Below are positions 21,168 through 30,634 of a DNA stretch of 64,000 bases, piece by piece (within the stretch, counting starts at the first letter, position 1; each line of letters opens with the position of its first letter). The notes beneath the pieces are model-generated. The model searched no databases. It worked only from the letters and a program-made list of their open reading frames with translations, and was not told where the DNA came from. The stretch comes from Gracilibacillus halotolerans. Lineage in GTDB: Bacteria > Bacillota > Bacilli > Bacillales > Amphibacillaceae. Where the stretch lies: the NCBI RefSeq assembly GCF_014206945.1, contig NZ_JACHON010000011.1, forward strand, positions 23,858-87,857, in the 5' to 3' direction. The translations under genes were made by a program, and so were the position numbers.

Positions 21168-22031
21168 TTACCTCCAATCTAAGGAAGATGGAAAGATGGA
21201 GTCTAAAATTTTTTTCCTTTTCTTCGTATGCAGATTAATTATTTCAATATCTGACTGACTATAATGATATACATTAGCAATTAAATAATTACCATCAGGA
21301 GATGGTTTGAACAATCCAATTTGTTCATCTGTAACTATTTCGAATTTTGCTTTTTGATCACTATTTAACTCTTCCACATAAACAACATGATTGCTCCCAT
21401 GTCCCTTATAAGCTAAAAATTCCTTGTTAATAGACATTGTTGGAGAAGATGCATTTTTTCTAAATATGTTTTCACTCTTATTCTTTAAATTAAATTTTAC
21501 AATATGGGATAAACCACTACTCTCCTCTTTTATTGTAAATAAAAGTTCACTCTCATTAAGCCAATCATATGATAAATAGTCTACAATACGGCTAGAGATT
21601 AAAAAAATCTCTTCCGTATAAAGATTTAAATAGTATAACTCCTCATTCATTATGAAAGTAATGAATGTATTATTTGGTGATATTTTTGGATGTTTTATCT
21701 CTGAATTGGAGTAGAGTACCTTACTTAGTTGATATGTACCATTTTGCATTGTTAATTCCACTATTTCTTGATTTCCATTTCTTTTTAAAACAGCTATTAA
21801 TTTATTCGAGTTTTTAGGATTATATTGCGGGAAATCAAACTCGACATACGATGTTTCTGTTTTGTTATTATCAGCATTAAATTTTATCAACTGATTTTGG
21901 TTACTACCTTTCATTACTAATATCTCCCCCTTCATTTCATTTGAAGATGGGAATATAAAATAGATAATAAAAGACAATGCTATAATGACTGAAAATAAAA
22001 AAGTCCAAATTACTACTCTATTCACAATCAT
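21168..22031 (-). CDS. Membrane-anchored TolB-like beta-propeller protein
   Basis: 287 residues with an N-terminal membrane anchor (about 7-29) and an extracellular region rich in beta-strand repeats of the TolB/WD40-like type. Examples are KHPKISPNNTFITFI, PTMSINKEFLAY and LFKPSPDGNYLIANV. There are no catalytic motifs. It may be a binding or sensor protein; the function is unknown. It converges with the RND gene across a shared hairpin. The coding sequence is noticeably AT-rich and Lys/Asn/Ser-rich compared with the core genes, consistent with an accessory origin. Confidence 0.65.
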   Translation of the reverse strand: MIVNRVVIWTFLFSVIIALSFIIYFIFPSSNEMKGEILVMKGSNQNQLIKFNADNNKTETSYVEFDFPQYNPKNSNKLIAVLKRNGNQEIVELTMQNGTYQLSKVLYSNSEIKHPKISPNNTFITFIMNEELYYLNLYTEEIFLISSRIVDYLSYDWLNESELLFTIKEESSGLSHIVKFNLKNKSENIFRKNASSPTMSINKEFLAYKGHGSNHVVYVEELNSDQKAKFEIVTDEQIGLFKPSPDGNYLIANVYHYSQSDIEIINLHTKKRKKILDSIFPSSLDWR

Positions 22032-22186
22032 TCCCCCTATATCGAGAAAGTCAAACTATATTTATTAGAGCTATTAAGTAATGAAAATTGCCGGATAGTA
22101 ATTTTACAAAATCTTCTAGTAATTATAGATTTTTAGTAACTACTATATTATACTAAATGTAGTAGTTATTTCTAGGAGTGATGTGG

Positions 22187-22369
22187 TTGATAACTGGAGA
22201 TATTATTTTATTGGTTGTATATGTTCTTATCTTGTTATTCGTAATTTCTTTTGCGTTGTTTATTCGGCGGTTATCTATAAATTCCGCCACCAGAAACCGA
22301 CAGACCAGCCAAATAGATGCAAAGCTAGACAGGATCATAGAACTACTTGAAAAAGATAACAACGCCTAA
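22187..22369 (+). CDS. Small DUF4083-type membrane protein
   Basis: About 60 residues: one membrane helix (GDIILLVVYVLILLFVISFA), a basic turn, then a short charged helix ending in IDAKLDRIIELLEKD. This pattern fits the DUF4083 family of small Bacillus membrane proteins of unknown function. TTG at 22187 lies 8 bases after GGAG. GTG at 22178 and ATG at 22181 are in frame but overlap or crowd the ribosome binding site. It faces the FMN reductase gene across a bidirectional terminator. Confidence 0.7.
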   Translation: MITGDIILLVVYVLILLFVISFALFIRRLSINSATRNRQTSQIDAKLDRIIELLEKDNNA

Positions 22370-22384
22370 GAACATGTTTAAAAA

Positions 22385-22420
22385 AGGCGAGAACTCCTAA
22401 TTTGGAATTCTCGCCTCTTT
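22385..22420. terminator. Bidirectional terminator
   Basis: AGGCGAGAACTCC and GGAATTCTCGCCT form a long, nearly perfect stem (22385-22417). It has an A-run on the left and CTTT on the right and lies between two convergent genes. Confidence 0.85.
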
Positions 22421-22429
22421 ACTAATCTA

Positions 22430-22978
22430 TTATCTCAATGTTTTTAATGCGCCGCTCCAAGCATTTACTTGGTTAAGCATTTCATTCACATTTTCTAAAT
22501 GTAATTCTGCTGGTTTGAAAGTTTGGAAGTTTTCAAAGTCTGTGAATAAAGATAAAGTTGGGTGTACACGAACGTCGGCTACCATTAACTCACCTAAAAT
22601 TCCACGTAAGTGTTCAGCTGCACGTGCACCACCTGTTGAACCATAACTTACAATCCCTGCTGCTTTGTTATTCCATGGCTCACGTACAAAATCTAGTGCA
22701 TTTTTAAGAGCTGCGGAAATACTATGGTTATATTCTTGAACAACAAACACAAATCCATCTAGGCTATCAACCTTTTCATTCCATTTTGCAATTCCTGGCT
22801 CTGTACCGTCTGTCGTCCCTAATAGTGGTAGTTCGTAATCTTTAATATCTACTATCTCATAGTTAGCATCATCACGTTGGTCAGCAATCCCTTTTACCCA
22901 TTGTCCTACTTGTGGACTTAAACGACCGTCACGTGTACTTCCTAATATAATACCAATATTTAATTTCTCGTTTGACAT
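22430..22978 (-). CDS. NADPH-dependent FMN reductase
   Basis: 182-residue flavodoxin-like oxidoreductase of the NADPH-dependent FMN/quinone/azo-dye reductase family. The FMN phosphate loop is GSTRDGRLS (residues 13-21); the second loop EYNHSISAALKNALD and the GSTGGARAAEHLR segment are characteristic. It is cytosolic, probably dimeric or tetrameric. The physiological substrate is not evident. It is monocistronic and part of the segment that separates mnmE from jag. Confidence 0.9.
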   Translation of the reverse strand: MSNEKLNIGIILGSTRDGRLSPQVGQWVKGIADQRDDANYEIVDIKDYELPLLGTTDGTEPGIAKWNEKVDSLDGFVFVVQEYNHSISAALKNALDFVREPWNNKAAGIVSYGSTGGARAAEHLRGILGELMVADVRVHPTLSLFTDFENFQTFKPAELHLENVNEMLNQVNAWSGALKTLR

Positions 22979-23158
22979 GTTGTATATCCCCCTATTATTC
23001 TATATATTTTTAACTTGCATAATTAGTATAACAAATGACTTACTTTTTGTAAGTGATAATGCTCCATATATTTTGATTTTGAAACCTTCTGAAATACCAT
23101 AAATAAAGCAGTTAATACTGGATGAATTCCAATACTAACTGCTTTTTAAATTTCTATT

Positions 23159-23860
23159 TTATTTTGGTTTTATTACTAGATATCGATTTGGTTCTGATCC
23201 ATTCGATTCCGTTTCAATTCGATTGTCTTGATGTAAAACTGTATGGATAATTTTTCGTTCAAACGATGGCATTGGATCCAATTTGACATTTTTTCTTGTC
23301 TTTATTGCTCGGTCTGCAGCTCTTTTTGCTAATTGCTCCAATGTTTCCTTACGTCGTTCTCTATATCCCTCTGCATCTACGATTACTGTAAAATATTTAT
23401 CAGCATATTGATGCATCGCTAATTGAGCTAAATATTGTATAGCATTTAGGGTTTGTCCCCTCTTACCAATGAGCATAGCAATTTTTTCACCACTTAAATC
23501 ATATACAACAACATTACTTTCTACTTTCGTTGAAACCTTAATCTCTTTGTCAAAGGAACTAGTGATACTTCGAATGTAGGCTTCTACTTTTTCTACAGGA
23601 TCAATCTTATCAAACGCCTTCGATTCACCGATAGTTGGCTCGATAACCTCTATTTCCTTATTAACTTGTTCAGATTCTTTTGGTGCTGTTTGTTGAGAAA
23701 CCTTCACAATTGCAGGCTTTGCTCCAAAAAGGCCAAAAAGACCTCTTTTTCCTTCATCAATAATTTGAATTGTCGCTTGGTCCTCTGTGATGTTTAACTG
23801 CTTTAAAGCTGATTGGACCGCATCTTGGACGGATTCGCCAGTAGCAGTTACTGTTCTCAC
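23159..23860 (-). CDS. jag: RNA-binding protein Jag (KhpB-like)
   Basis: 233 residues with an N-terminal Jag domain (about 1-50), a KH domain ([18 protein letters not shown]), then an R3H domain ([20 protein letters not shown] and following) at the C-terminus. RNA-binding protein linked in other Firmicutes to cell-wall and division control. Its start overlaps the spoIIIJ stop by 4 bp (ATGA), so the two are translationally coupled. Confidence 0.95.
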   Translation of the reverse strand: MRTVTATGESVQDAVQSALKQLNITEDQATIQIIDEGKRGLFGLFGAKPAIVKVSQQTAPKESEQVNKEIEVIEPTIGESKAFDKIDPVEKVEAYIRSITSSFDKEIKVSTKVESNVVVYDLSGEKIAMLIGKRGQTLNAIQYLAQLAMHQYADKYFTVIVDAEGYRERRKETLEQLAKRAADRAIKTRKNVKLDPMPSFERKIIHTVLHQDNRIETESNGSEPNRYLVIKPK

Positions 23861-24645
23861 TTTTGAGTTCCTCCCGCTTCGTTATTCATCATTGGATTTC
23901 TTACTAGTAACGTTTGAAGCACCATAAAGATGTTACCTACAACCCAGTACAAGGCTAAAGCTGATGGTAAGAATAGTGCAAAGACACCAATCATAATTGG
24001 CATGATATAAAGCATCATTGTCATTTGTGGCATCATCGGATTACTTGCTTGTTGCGTGCTCATTCCAGCCATCATAATTTTTTGCTGTAGGAACGTAAAA
24101 CCAGCTGTTAAGATAGGTAGTAAATAAATTGGATCTGGTTCACCTAATACAAACCATAAGAAATCATGATTTCTTAATTCTGCTGTTCTCATAATCGCAT
24201 GGTAGAAAGCAAGTAAGATTGGCATTTGTACAATGATAGGTAAACAACCAGCTATTGGATTTGCTCCAGTTTTTTGGAACAATGCCATCGTCTCTTGTTG
24301 TAGCTTCGTTTGTGTTTGCTGGTCTTTAGAACTGTATTTTTCACGTAACTTCTGCAATTCAGGTTGTATTTGCTGCATTGCTTTTGAACTTCTGATTTGT
24401 TTAATATTTAACGGCAATAATACAAAACGAATTAATAGAGTTACGATTACAATCGCTAATCCATATCCAAACTCTGCATTGAAGAATTCTGCTACTTTAA
24501 CTAGTAGCCAAGAAAGTGGATATACAAAGAATGAGTTCCAAATCCCTTCACTCTCCGATGTGATATCCTGATCAATCTGTGTACAGCCTGATAGTAAAAC
24601 AATGACTCCTATTAAACCTATTATAAGCAGGAGTTTTTTCTTCAT
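23857..24645 (-). CDS. spoIIIJ: Membrane protein insertase SpoIIIJ (YidC/Oxa1 family)
   Basis: Inserts membrane proteins and in Bacillus is required for sigma-G activity in the forespore. It has 262 residues. A lipoprotein signal with LLSGC puts the lipidated Cys at 21. The conserved hydrophilic-groove Arg is in [21 protein letters not shown], and the membrane helices continue to [14 protein letters not shown]. The ATG follows AGGAGGATCA. It is the first gene of a spoIIIJ-jag unit; rnpA lies about 100 bp upstream. Confidence 0.96.
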   Translation of the reverse strand: MKKKLLLIIGLIGVIVLLSGCTQIDQDITSESEGIWNSFFVYPLSWLLVKVAEFFNAEFGYGLAIVIVTLLIRFVLLPLNIKQIRSSKAMQQIQPELQKLREKYSSKDQQTQTKLQQETMALFQKTGANPIAGCLPIIVQMPILLAFYHAIMRTAELRNHDFLWFVLGEPDPIYLLPILTAGFTFLQQKIMMAGMSTQQASNPMMPQMTMMLYIMPIMIGVFALFLPSALALYWVVGNIFMVLQTLLVRNPMMNNEAGGTQK

Positions 24646-24750
24646 TATGATCCTCCTTTAAAGAACATACCGTCTATCTATATCTAACTCAGTATTTTAG
24701 CATTTATCTCTATGTATTTACCACCATTTTTACTATATATCACAAATATT

Positions 24751-25089
24751 TCATTTATATAGCTCTGTTTTATAAAACAAGTGTTGCATGCTTTTTTTAA
24801 TCTCGTGGTAATCCATATCTTTCACTGGGTTTCTAGCAATAATAATAATATCATAATTATCTTTGATTCGATTCTCTAAGTCAATAAAAGCTTGTCTAAT
24901 ATATCGCTTCACTTGATTTCTTGTTACAGCGTTGCCAATTTTCTTGCTAACGGATAATCCAACTCGAAAATGCTGTTGATCTTTTTTCTCTAAATAATAG
25001 ATAACTAATTGCCTATTGGCGAAAGAAGCGCCTTTTTGGAATACAAGTTGAAATTCTTTATCTTTTTTGATTCGATAGGCTTTTTTCAT
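24751..25089 (-). CDS. rnpA: Ribonuclease P protein component
   Basis: Basic protein subunit of RNase P, which matures tRNA 5' ends. The start is placed at 25089 ([14 protein letters not shown]), where family similarity begins, giving 112 residues; GAAGGAG lies 11 bases upstream. The RNR signature [16 protein letters not shown] and the [12 protein letters not shown] segment are intact. It lies downstream of rpmH on the same strand but is separated from it by a strong hairpin. Confidence 0.95.
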   Translation of the reverse strand: MKKAYRIKKDKEFQLVFQKGASFANRQLVIYYLEKKDQQHFRVGLSVSKKIGNAVTRNQVKRYIRQAFIDLENRIKDNYDIIIIARNPVKDMDYHEIKKSMQHLFYKTELYK

Positions 25090-25250
25090 AGAACATTGCG
25101 CTCCTTCAATTATATAACCGTGTTCATTCATTGTACTTACTTAACTTCTATCTATTATATTAATGAAGACAAACGTTATACATGTCTGTTTTCAAATTAA
25201 ATAACGTCCGTCTTCCTATTATTTTATTCATAACTTTTAGCTCTTCCATG

Positions 25251-25280
25251 GAAAAAGACCACTGATAAATTCAGTGGTCT
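25251..25280 (-). terminator. Hairpin terminator overlapping the rpmH stop codon
   Basis: On the minus strand AGACCACTGA and TCAGTGGTCT form a perfect 10-bp stem with a 5-base loop, followed by TTTTTCC. The first stem bases are part of the rpmH stop codon (25279-25281). It probably attenuates read-through from the strong rpmH promoter into rnpA. Confidence 0.85.
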
Positions 25281-25413
25281 ATGCGGATAATACTTTTCTG
25301 CCTTTTTTACGGCGACGAGCTAGTACTCTTCGGCCATTTTTCGTGCTCATGCGTGCACGGAATCCGTGAACCTTTTTACGTTGACGATTTTTCGGTTGAA
25401 ATGTACGTTTCAT
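25279..25413 (-). CDS. rpmH: 50S ribosomal protein L34
   Basis: 44-residue, extremely basic ribosomal protein: [20 protein letters not shown] at the start and [11 protein letters not shown] at the end, the standard L34 sequence. It is easily missed because of its size. GGGAGGTG precedes the ATG. A near-consensus promoter is located upstream at 25533-25562. It is the first gene of the left arm, immediately beside the origin. Confidence 0.98.
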   Translation of the reverse strand: MKRTFQPKNRQRKKVHGFRARMSTKNGRRVLARRRKKGRKVLSA

Positions 25414-25532
25414 TATATATGCACCTCCCTGAGGATGTAAGAAAAAGTATTGCCTTCTTCAAGGGAGATAATCCCACACGAGACATTCTACTTTTTCATC
25501 AAATTTCTAAGACATTGTTGACAGTCTCAACT

Positions 25533-25562
25533 ATTATACTGAAAGAGTATTAGCCATGTCAA
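25533..25562 (-). promoter_or_regulatory. rpmH promoter
   Basis: On the minus strand TTGACA (25562-25557) and TATAAT (25538-25533) are separated by 18 bp. Both hexamers are perfect sigma-A matches, about 120 bp before rpmH. Confidence 0.8.
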
Positions 25563-25778
25563 CTTACATTTTGCTATGTCTTTACTATTTTTGATCTTTA
25601 ACTCGTCATTCTCCCTTCATTCCTACTAAATATTTCATTTAAATAATTATTTACTCATAATATTTCTATATCATTCATATACATTCTCTTAAATCCCTAT
25701 TATTAGTATCTAGCTATATCTTAGTTCTCTTATTCTGTTATAGTACACAACTGTTATACAACAAGAAGAAGTTCATCC

Positions 25779-26100
25779 TGTGGATAATATATTTTAATCA
25801 TTCGACAATCTCCACACATACCTGACAATTTATTCACATATTCTACATATGTTTATATCTTTTCCTCACATCTTGTCGCTATTGTGGATAACTACCTAAA
25901 AATCATTGCAATTCCTGACAATGTTTGTTATTATAATTGTGTTTAACTTGTAAAGATCTTAATTCAAACTTAAGATTATCCACAGACTGTGGATATAATG
26001 TGGACAATTGCTAACATACTGTATATTTTTTTATACACATACATGTGGAAAACTTAATTTCTTAGTTTTCCTCTTTTTTATCAATAAATTGTTATCCACA
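25779..26100. other. oriC: oriC part 1: DnaA-box array upstream of dnaA
   Basis: Perfect or near-perfect DnaA boxes: TGTGGATAA at 25779 and 25883, TTATTCACA at 25830, TTATCCACA at 25976 and 26092, TGTGGATAT at 25988, TGTGGACAA at 25999, TTATACACA at 26031 and TGTGGAAAA at 26044. The array fills the rpmH-dnaA gap and corresponds to the incA/incB region of Bacillus. The flanking 25563-25778 is AT-rich with no gene. Confidence 0.92.
25970..25999 (+). promoter_or_regulatory. Candidate dnaA promoter inside DnaA boxes
   Basis: TTAAGA at 25970 and TATAAT at 25994, 18 bp apart. The spacer and the -10 contain two DnaA boxes (25976 and 25988), which would fit autorepression. The -35 is weak. Confidence 0.4.
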
Positions 26101-26137
26101 GGTAAGCCTTAGAGATTATCGAGAGAGGAGGCATGAA

Positions 26138-27490
26138 ATGGAGAACGTGCAAGAACTTTGGGAGAATATATTAATTCAAATTGAACAAAAAGTTAGTAAA
26201 CCTAGTTACGATACTTGGTTTAAAGGTACAGGGATAGATCAATTACAAGAAGACACGATTGTTATCTCTGCACCGAATGCATTTATTCGGGATTGGCTTG
26301 AAAATCGCTATATTTCGTTAATAACAGAAGCTTGTTATGAATTAACTGGGGTAAAACTAAACGTCAAATTTGTTATTCCTGATTCAGAAGAAGAAACGGA
26401 TAATAAAGAAATGACAACAAAGAAAAAAAGTACAATTCCTACAGCTCAAAATCAACCATCTCCGAAATCGATGCTTAATGATAAATACACATTTGAAACA
26501 TTTGTCATCGGTTCAGGTAACAGGTTCGCCCATGCTGCTTCCCTAGCAGTAGCAGAAGCACCAGCAAAAGCATATAACCCTTTATTTATTTATGGTGGGG
26601 TTGGATTAGGGAAAACCCATTTAATGCATGCGATAGGTCATTATGTTCTAGAAAATGATCCTAATATGGAAGTAGTCTATTTATCTTCTGAAAAATTTAC
26701 TAATGAATTTATCAATTCTATTCGTGATAACAAAGCTGTTGATTTTCGAAATAAATATCGAAATGTCGATGTGCTATTAATAGATGATATTCAATTTTTA
26801 GCTGGAAAAGAACAAACACAAGAAGAATTTTTCCATACATTTAATGCACTTCATGAAGAGAATAAGCAAATTATAATTTCTAGCGATCGTCCACCTAAAG
26901 AAATACCTACATTAGAGGACAGATTACGTTCTCGATTTGAATGGGGTTTAATTACAGATATCACCCCGCCAGATTTAGAAACAAGAATTGCTATATTAAG
27001 AAAAAAGGCAAAAGCAGAGGGACTTGATATACCTAATGAAGTAATGCTCTATATCGCCAATCAAATAGATACAAATATTAGAGAATTAGAAGGAGCTCTC
27101 ATTCGAGTAGTAGCCTATTCTTCTTTGATTAATCAAGATATTGATGCGTCATTAGCAGCAGATGCTTTAAAAGATATTATTCCATCTTCAAGACCTAAAG
27201 CTATTACAATACAAGGAATACAAGAAGTGGTTGGGGAAAAATATAATGTCCGACTAGAAGAATTTGCAGCAAAGAAAAGAACAAAATCAATTGCATTCCC
27301 TCGTCAAATTGCGATGTATCTATCAAGAGAATTGACGGACTTCTCTTTACCTAAAATTGGACAAGAATTTGGTGGTCGTGATCACACAACTGTTATTCAT
27401 GCCCATGATAAGATTTCTAGACTAATTAGCACGGATCAACTATTAAGTAAAGAAATTGAAGAAATTAAAGAACAAATAAAAGCAAAATAA
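26138..27490 (+). CDS. dnaA: Chromosomal replication initiator DnaA
   Basis: ATPase that binds DnaA boxes and opens the origin. It has 450 residues. Domain I (1-85) is followed by a short linker rich in Lys, Thr and Pro. The AAA+ domain has Walker [10 protein letters not shown] near 152 and Walker [10 protein letters not shown] near 211. Domain IV carries the box-binding signature [11 protein letters not shown] near 412. GAGAGGAGG precedes the ATG. DnaA-box arrays flank both ends of the gene. Confidence 0.99.
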   Translation: MENVQELWENILIQIEQKVSKPSYDTWFKGTGIDQLQEDTIVISAPNAFIRDWLENRYISLITEACYELTGVKLNVKFVIPDSEEETDNKEMTTKKKSTIPTAQNQPSPKSMLNDKYTFETFVIGSGNRFAHAASLAVAEAPAKAYNPLFIYGGVGLGKTHLMHAIGHYVLENDPNMEVVYLSSEKFTNEFINSIRDNKAVDFRNKYRNVDVLLIDDIQFLAGKEQTQEEFFHTFNALHEENKQIIISSDRPPKEIPTLEDRLRSRFEWGLITDITPPDLETRIAILRKKAKAEGLDIPNEVMLYIANQIDTNIRELEGALIRVVAYSSLINQDIDASLAADALKDIIPSSRPKAITIQGIQEVVGEKYNVRLEEFAAKKRTKSIAFPRQIAMYLSRELTDFSLPKIGQEFGGRDHTTVIHAHDKISRLISTDQLLSKEIEEIKEQIKAK

Positions 27491-27492
27491 TC

Positions 27493-27650
27493 TGTGAACA
27501 ATGTGGATAAACGTTTCATATCTGTAAACAAGTTATGAACATCTGGATAACTTCGTACGATTACAGTTAATTGAGTTATCCACATATTCACAGGGCCTAT
27601 TACTATTATTACTATCTTTTATTAATAATAATTAATATATATTCCTCAAG
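27493..27650. other. oriC: oriC part 2: DnaA boxes, DnaA-trios and unwinding element
   Basis: Boxes in the dnaA-dnaN gap: TGTGAACAA at 27493 (weak), TGTGGATAA at 27502, TCTGGATAA at 27542, TTATCCACA at 27576 and a partial box at 27584. A short GC patch (CAGGGCC, about 27591-27597) follows, then repeated TAT/TAC triplets (about 27598-27617) and an AT-rich stretch to 27650. This order is that of the Bacillus basal unwinding system, where DnaA loads onto the triplets and melts the DNA. Confidence 0.88.
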
Positions 27651-27660
27651 GAGGACAATT

Positions 27661-28803
27661 ATGAAAGTTATCATTAACCGCAATAAATTACTAGAAAGTA
27701 TTCAACATGTTACAAAAGCCATTTCATCAAAAACAGCTATTCCAATTTTAGAAGGCTTGAAAATCGATGTAACAACAAATGGAATTACTTTAACAGGTAG
27801 TGATTCAGATATTACCATCCAATCATTTATTCCTGTTGAAGAAGAAGGTATCCAATACATAGATGAATTAGAACCAGGAGCTATTGTAGCTCACGCAAAG
27901 TATTTTCCAGATGTTATTCGAAAATTACCTTCAGAAACAGTGGAAATAACTGTAGATGAAAATTTACTAATGACAATAAAATCTGGCTCTGCAGAATTTG
28001 ATTTAAATGGACAAACTGCAGAGGAATATCCACATGTAGCTCAAATTAAAAGTGAAGTATCTTTTGAATTACCTAATGAACTAATAAAAACGATGATTCG
28101 CCAAACTGTATTTGCTGTTTCCACTTCTGAAACGAGACCTATTTTAACTGGTGTTAATATTAAAGCTGAAAATAACTATATTCAGTTCATTGCTACAGAT
28201 AGTCATAGACTTGCAACAAGTAGGATTCCAGTTGAAAAGGGTTTGGAGGAATTCCCATTTGAACAAGTAGTTGTACCTGGTAAGAGTCTTAATGAATTAA
28301 ACAAAATATTAGATGATTCGGAAAAGAAAGTAGAAGTTTCAATTGCGTCTAATCAAATTGCATTTCAAACAGAGAATCTTTATTTCTTATCAAGATTATT
28401 AGACGGAAGATATCCAGAAACATCGCGACTTATTCCAGAAGAAAGTAAAACTACTATCTTAGTTAACAAGAAAAATATCCAATCAGCAGTAGATCGTGCA
28501 TCTTTATTAGCAAAAGATAATCACAATAATGTTATTCGACTTGAAACGTCCCCTAATTCAAAAATTGAAGTTTCAAGTAATTCTCCTGAAATTGGTAAGG
28601 TAGAGGAAGAAGTTACTGTTGAAAATATTGAAGGAGAAGACTTAAAGATTTCTTTCAGCTCTAAATATATGTTAGATGCATTAAAAATAATGGATTCTGA
28701 ACAAGTGAAAATAGAATTTACTGGAGCAATGAGACCATTTATTATTAAGCCAATGGATTCTGACGATATTCTTCAATTAATTTTACCTGTTAGAACCTAT
28801 TAG
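27661..28803 (+). CDS. dnaN: DNA polymerase III beta subunit (sliding clamp)
   Basis: Ring-shaped processivity clamp, 380 residues. The ATG at 27661 (MKVIINRNKLLESIQHV) follows AAGGAGG; an open frame extending 90 bases upstream runs through the origin unwinding element and is not the start. The three-fold clamp architecture is intact, with the C-terminal MDSDDILQLILPVRTY typical of the family. It is followed by DnaA boxes and a terminator. Confidence 0.99.
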   Translation: MKVIINRNKLLESIQHVTKAISSKTAIPILEGLKIDVTTNGITLTGSDSDITIQSFIPVEEEGIQYIDELEPGAIVAHAKYFPDVIRKLPSETVEITVDENLLMTIKSGSAEFDLNGQTAEEYPHVAQIKSEVSFELPNELIKTMIRQTVFAVSTSETRPILTGVNIKAENNYIQFIATDSHRLATSRIPVEKGLEEFPFEQVVVPGKSLNELNKILDDSEKKVEVSIASNQIAFQTENLYFLSRLLDGRYPETSRLIPEESKTTILVNKKNIQSAVDRASLLAKDNHNNVIRLETSPNSKIEVSSNSPEIGKVEEEVTVENIEGEDLKISFSSKYMLDALKIMDSEQVKIEFTGAMRPFIIKPMDSDDILQLILPVRTY

Positions 28804-28807
28804 TGAA

Positions 28808-28864
28808 TTGTCCACACTGTACATGATAGGCTGTAAAAAAAATAAGTTATCCACATGTGTATAA
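28808..28864. other. DnaA boxes downstream of dnaN
   Basis: TTGTCCACA at 28808 (one mismatch), TTATCCACA at 28847 (perfect) and TGTGTATAA at 28856 (one mismatch, inverted and adjoining). They form a third small array beyond the two classic origin parts. Confidence 0.7.
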
Positions 28865-28908
28865 ACTTTCAGAAGGTTTATGAAATTTCATTAACCTAGA
28901 TTAGATAA

Positions 28909-28963
28909 GCTAGAGTAATGCTTTACTATTGCGAAGTTAAAGCATTACTTTAGCCTCTTTTTA
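28909..28963 (+). terminator. dnaN terminator
   Basis: An 18-bp imperfect stem between GCTAGAGTAATGCTTTA and the matching arm ending at 28954, followed by CTCTTTTT. It closes dnaA-dnaN before yaaA. Confidence 0.8.
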
Positions 28964-29258
28964 AAGAAGGCGAAGAGATAGCGGCCTTTACCAAACTTTA
29001 TAATTGTTACCACATTAAAAAGTCCGGACTGAGTCAAAGGTAGTGTTTGCTTTTGTATAATTGTTCGGTTTTTTTATTCCGCGCCTATTTTAAGTGAATT
29101 TATTCTCCTAAATGGCAACTATAATTTTAAAATATCCACTCTAAACGAATAAACTTTATCGTACCCAATCCTCACTCTGCTTTTCTAATTACAAAATGTT
29201 TAGTAAAATAGATAGAAGGGCTATACTGAGAATGAATCTATAGCAAAGGGTGACGTAA
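28964..29258. other. Intergenic stretch before yaaA, nothing recognised
   Basis: About 295 bp of AT-rich DNA between the dnaN terminator and the yaaA start. I found no open frame, tRNA or clear riboswitch. A TAAAAT near 29207-29212 may be the -10 of the yaaA-recF operon. Confidence 0.5.
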
Positions 29259-29489
29259 TTGAAAGAAGAAGTTTCCATCCAAACAGAATTTATCCGACTT
29301 GGTCAATTTATTAAATTAGCTAATATCTTTGAATCTGGTGGAATGATCAAGAGCTTCTTGCAGGAGCAAGGAGTAATTGTAAACGGAGAACATGAGACAA
29401 GACGCGGACGCAAGCTTTATCCAGGAGATGAAGTTGTTATAGAAGATGTTGGGACCTTTATCGTAACAGAATCCCAATCATTCGATTAA
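29259..29489 (+). CDS. yaaA: S4-domain RNA-binding protein YaaA
   Basis: 76-residue protein consisting of one S4 RNA-binding domain (IRLGQFIKLANIFESGGMIKS and VNGEHETRRGRKLYPGDEV). It has the conserved position between dnaN and recF. Ribosome-related roles have been proposed for the family. The start is a TTG at 29259 preceded by AAAGGGTG. It is the first gene of the yaaA-recF-remB-gyrB run. Confidence 0.93.
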   Translation: MKEEVSIQTEFIRLGQFIKLANIFESGGMIKSFLQEQGVIVNGEHETRRGRKLYPGDEVVIEDVGTFIVTESQSFD

Positions 29490-29507
29490 ATTCGAAAGGA
29501 AATTTGA

Positions 29508-30620
29508 ATGTATGTACAACAATTAACATTAGAAAACTATCGAAACTATTCACAGCTTGATATATCGTTTGACGACAAAATTAATGTGATTATCGGAGAG
29601 AATGCACAAGGAAAAACGAATTTAATGGAATCCATCTATGTTTTAGCATTCTCTAAATCGCATCGAACGTCTAAAGATAAAGAATTAATCCAATGGGACA
29701 AAAACTATGGTAAAATAGAAGGTAGAGTGCAGAAAAAAAATGCCAGCTTACCTCTAGAAATCGTTATATCAAATAAAGGGAAGAGAGCGAAAGTAAATCA
29801 CCTTGAACAAAGAAGATTGAGTGATTACATTGGAGCTCTTAATATTGTCATGTTTTCACCTGAGGATCTCAGCTTGGTAAAAGGGAGTCCTCAAACTCGT
29901 AGGCGATTTATAGATATGGAAATTGGCCAAATACAGCCAATTTACCTTTATCATTTGGCTCAATATGTAAAAATACTAAAACAACGAAATCATATGCTGA
30001 AACAGCTACAATTACGTAAAACCTCAGATCATACACTTCTACACGTACTCACGGATCAATTAATTGAACATGCTAGTATTATTGTAGAACGAAGGTTTAC
30101 GTTTCTTGAGCGATTAAATAAATGGGCGAATGAAATTCATATAGGGATTAGTCGTAACCTTGAGCAGCTTGAAGTTCAGTACCAGTCTAGCATTGACGTA
30201 TTAAATAGTGACAGTCAGGAAAAGATTGCTGCACAATATAGTGAAACGTTTCATCAATCGATGCAAAAAGAGATTGAAAGAGGTACAACTCTCTACGGAC
30301 CGCATCGGGATGATTTATTGTTTTATGTAAATGGAAAAAATGTACAAACATATGGTTCACAAGGACAACAGCGTACTACAGCATTGTCTTTAAAGCTTGC
30401 AGAGATTGAATTAATCTACAAGGAAATTGGAGAATATCCTGTTTTGTTACTTGATGATGTATTAAGTGAATTAGACGATTATCGACAATCACAGTTACTT
30501 GATACGATTGAAGGGAAAGTTCAAACCTTTGTAACGACAACAAGTGTAGACGGGATTCGGCACCATACATTAGAAAAAGCAGAAATTCTCCAAGTAGATG
30601 ATGGAAAAATAGTCAACTAA
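29508..30620 (+). CDS. recF: DNA replication and repair protein RecF
   Basis: SMC-like ATPase that helps load RecA at gaps. It has 370 residues. Walker [10 protein letters not shown] is near 30-38, the signature region [19 protein letters not shown] lies in the C-terminal half, and Walker B is [20 protein letters not shown] precedes the ATG. It is 18 bp downstream of yaaA. Confidence 0.98.
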   Translation: MYVQQLTLENYRNYSQLDISFDDKINVIIGENAQGKTNLMESIYVLAFSKSHRTSKDKELIQWDKNYGKIEGRVQKKNASLPLEIVISNKGKRAKVNHLEQRRLSDYIGALNIVMFSPEDLSLVKGSPQTRRRFIDMEIGQIQPIYLYHLAQYVKILKQRNHMLKQLQLRKTSDHTLLHVLTDQLIEHASIIVERRFTFLERLNKWANEIHIGISRNLEQLEVQYQSSIDVLNSDSQEKIAAQYSETFHQSMQKEIERGTTLYGPHRDDLLFYVNGKNVQTYGSQGQQRTTALSLKLAEIELIYKEIGEYPVLLLDDVLSELDDYRQSQLLDTIEGKVQTFVTTTSVDGIRHHTLEKAEILQVDDGKIVN

Positions 30621-30634
30621 AAAGTAGGGATAAC

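Noticed and set aside
24233..24571. 112-codon plus-strand open frame
   Set aside because: Antisense to spoIIIJ; the Cys-rich translation is a by-product of the opposite strand.
25281..25553. 90-codon plus-strand open frame over rpmH
   Set aside because: It is antisense to ribosomal protein L34 and its promoter. L34 on the minus strand is certain.
27571..27660. In-frame upstream extension of dnaN
   Set aside because: It translates the origin DnaA boxes and AT-rich unwinding element into a Tyr/Ile-rich run. The real start has a strong ribosome binding site at 27661.
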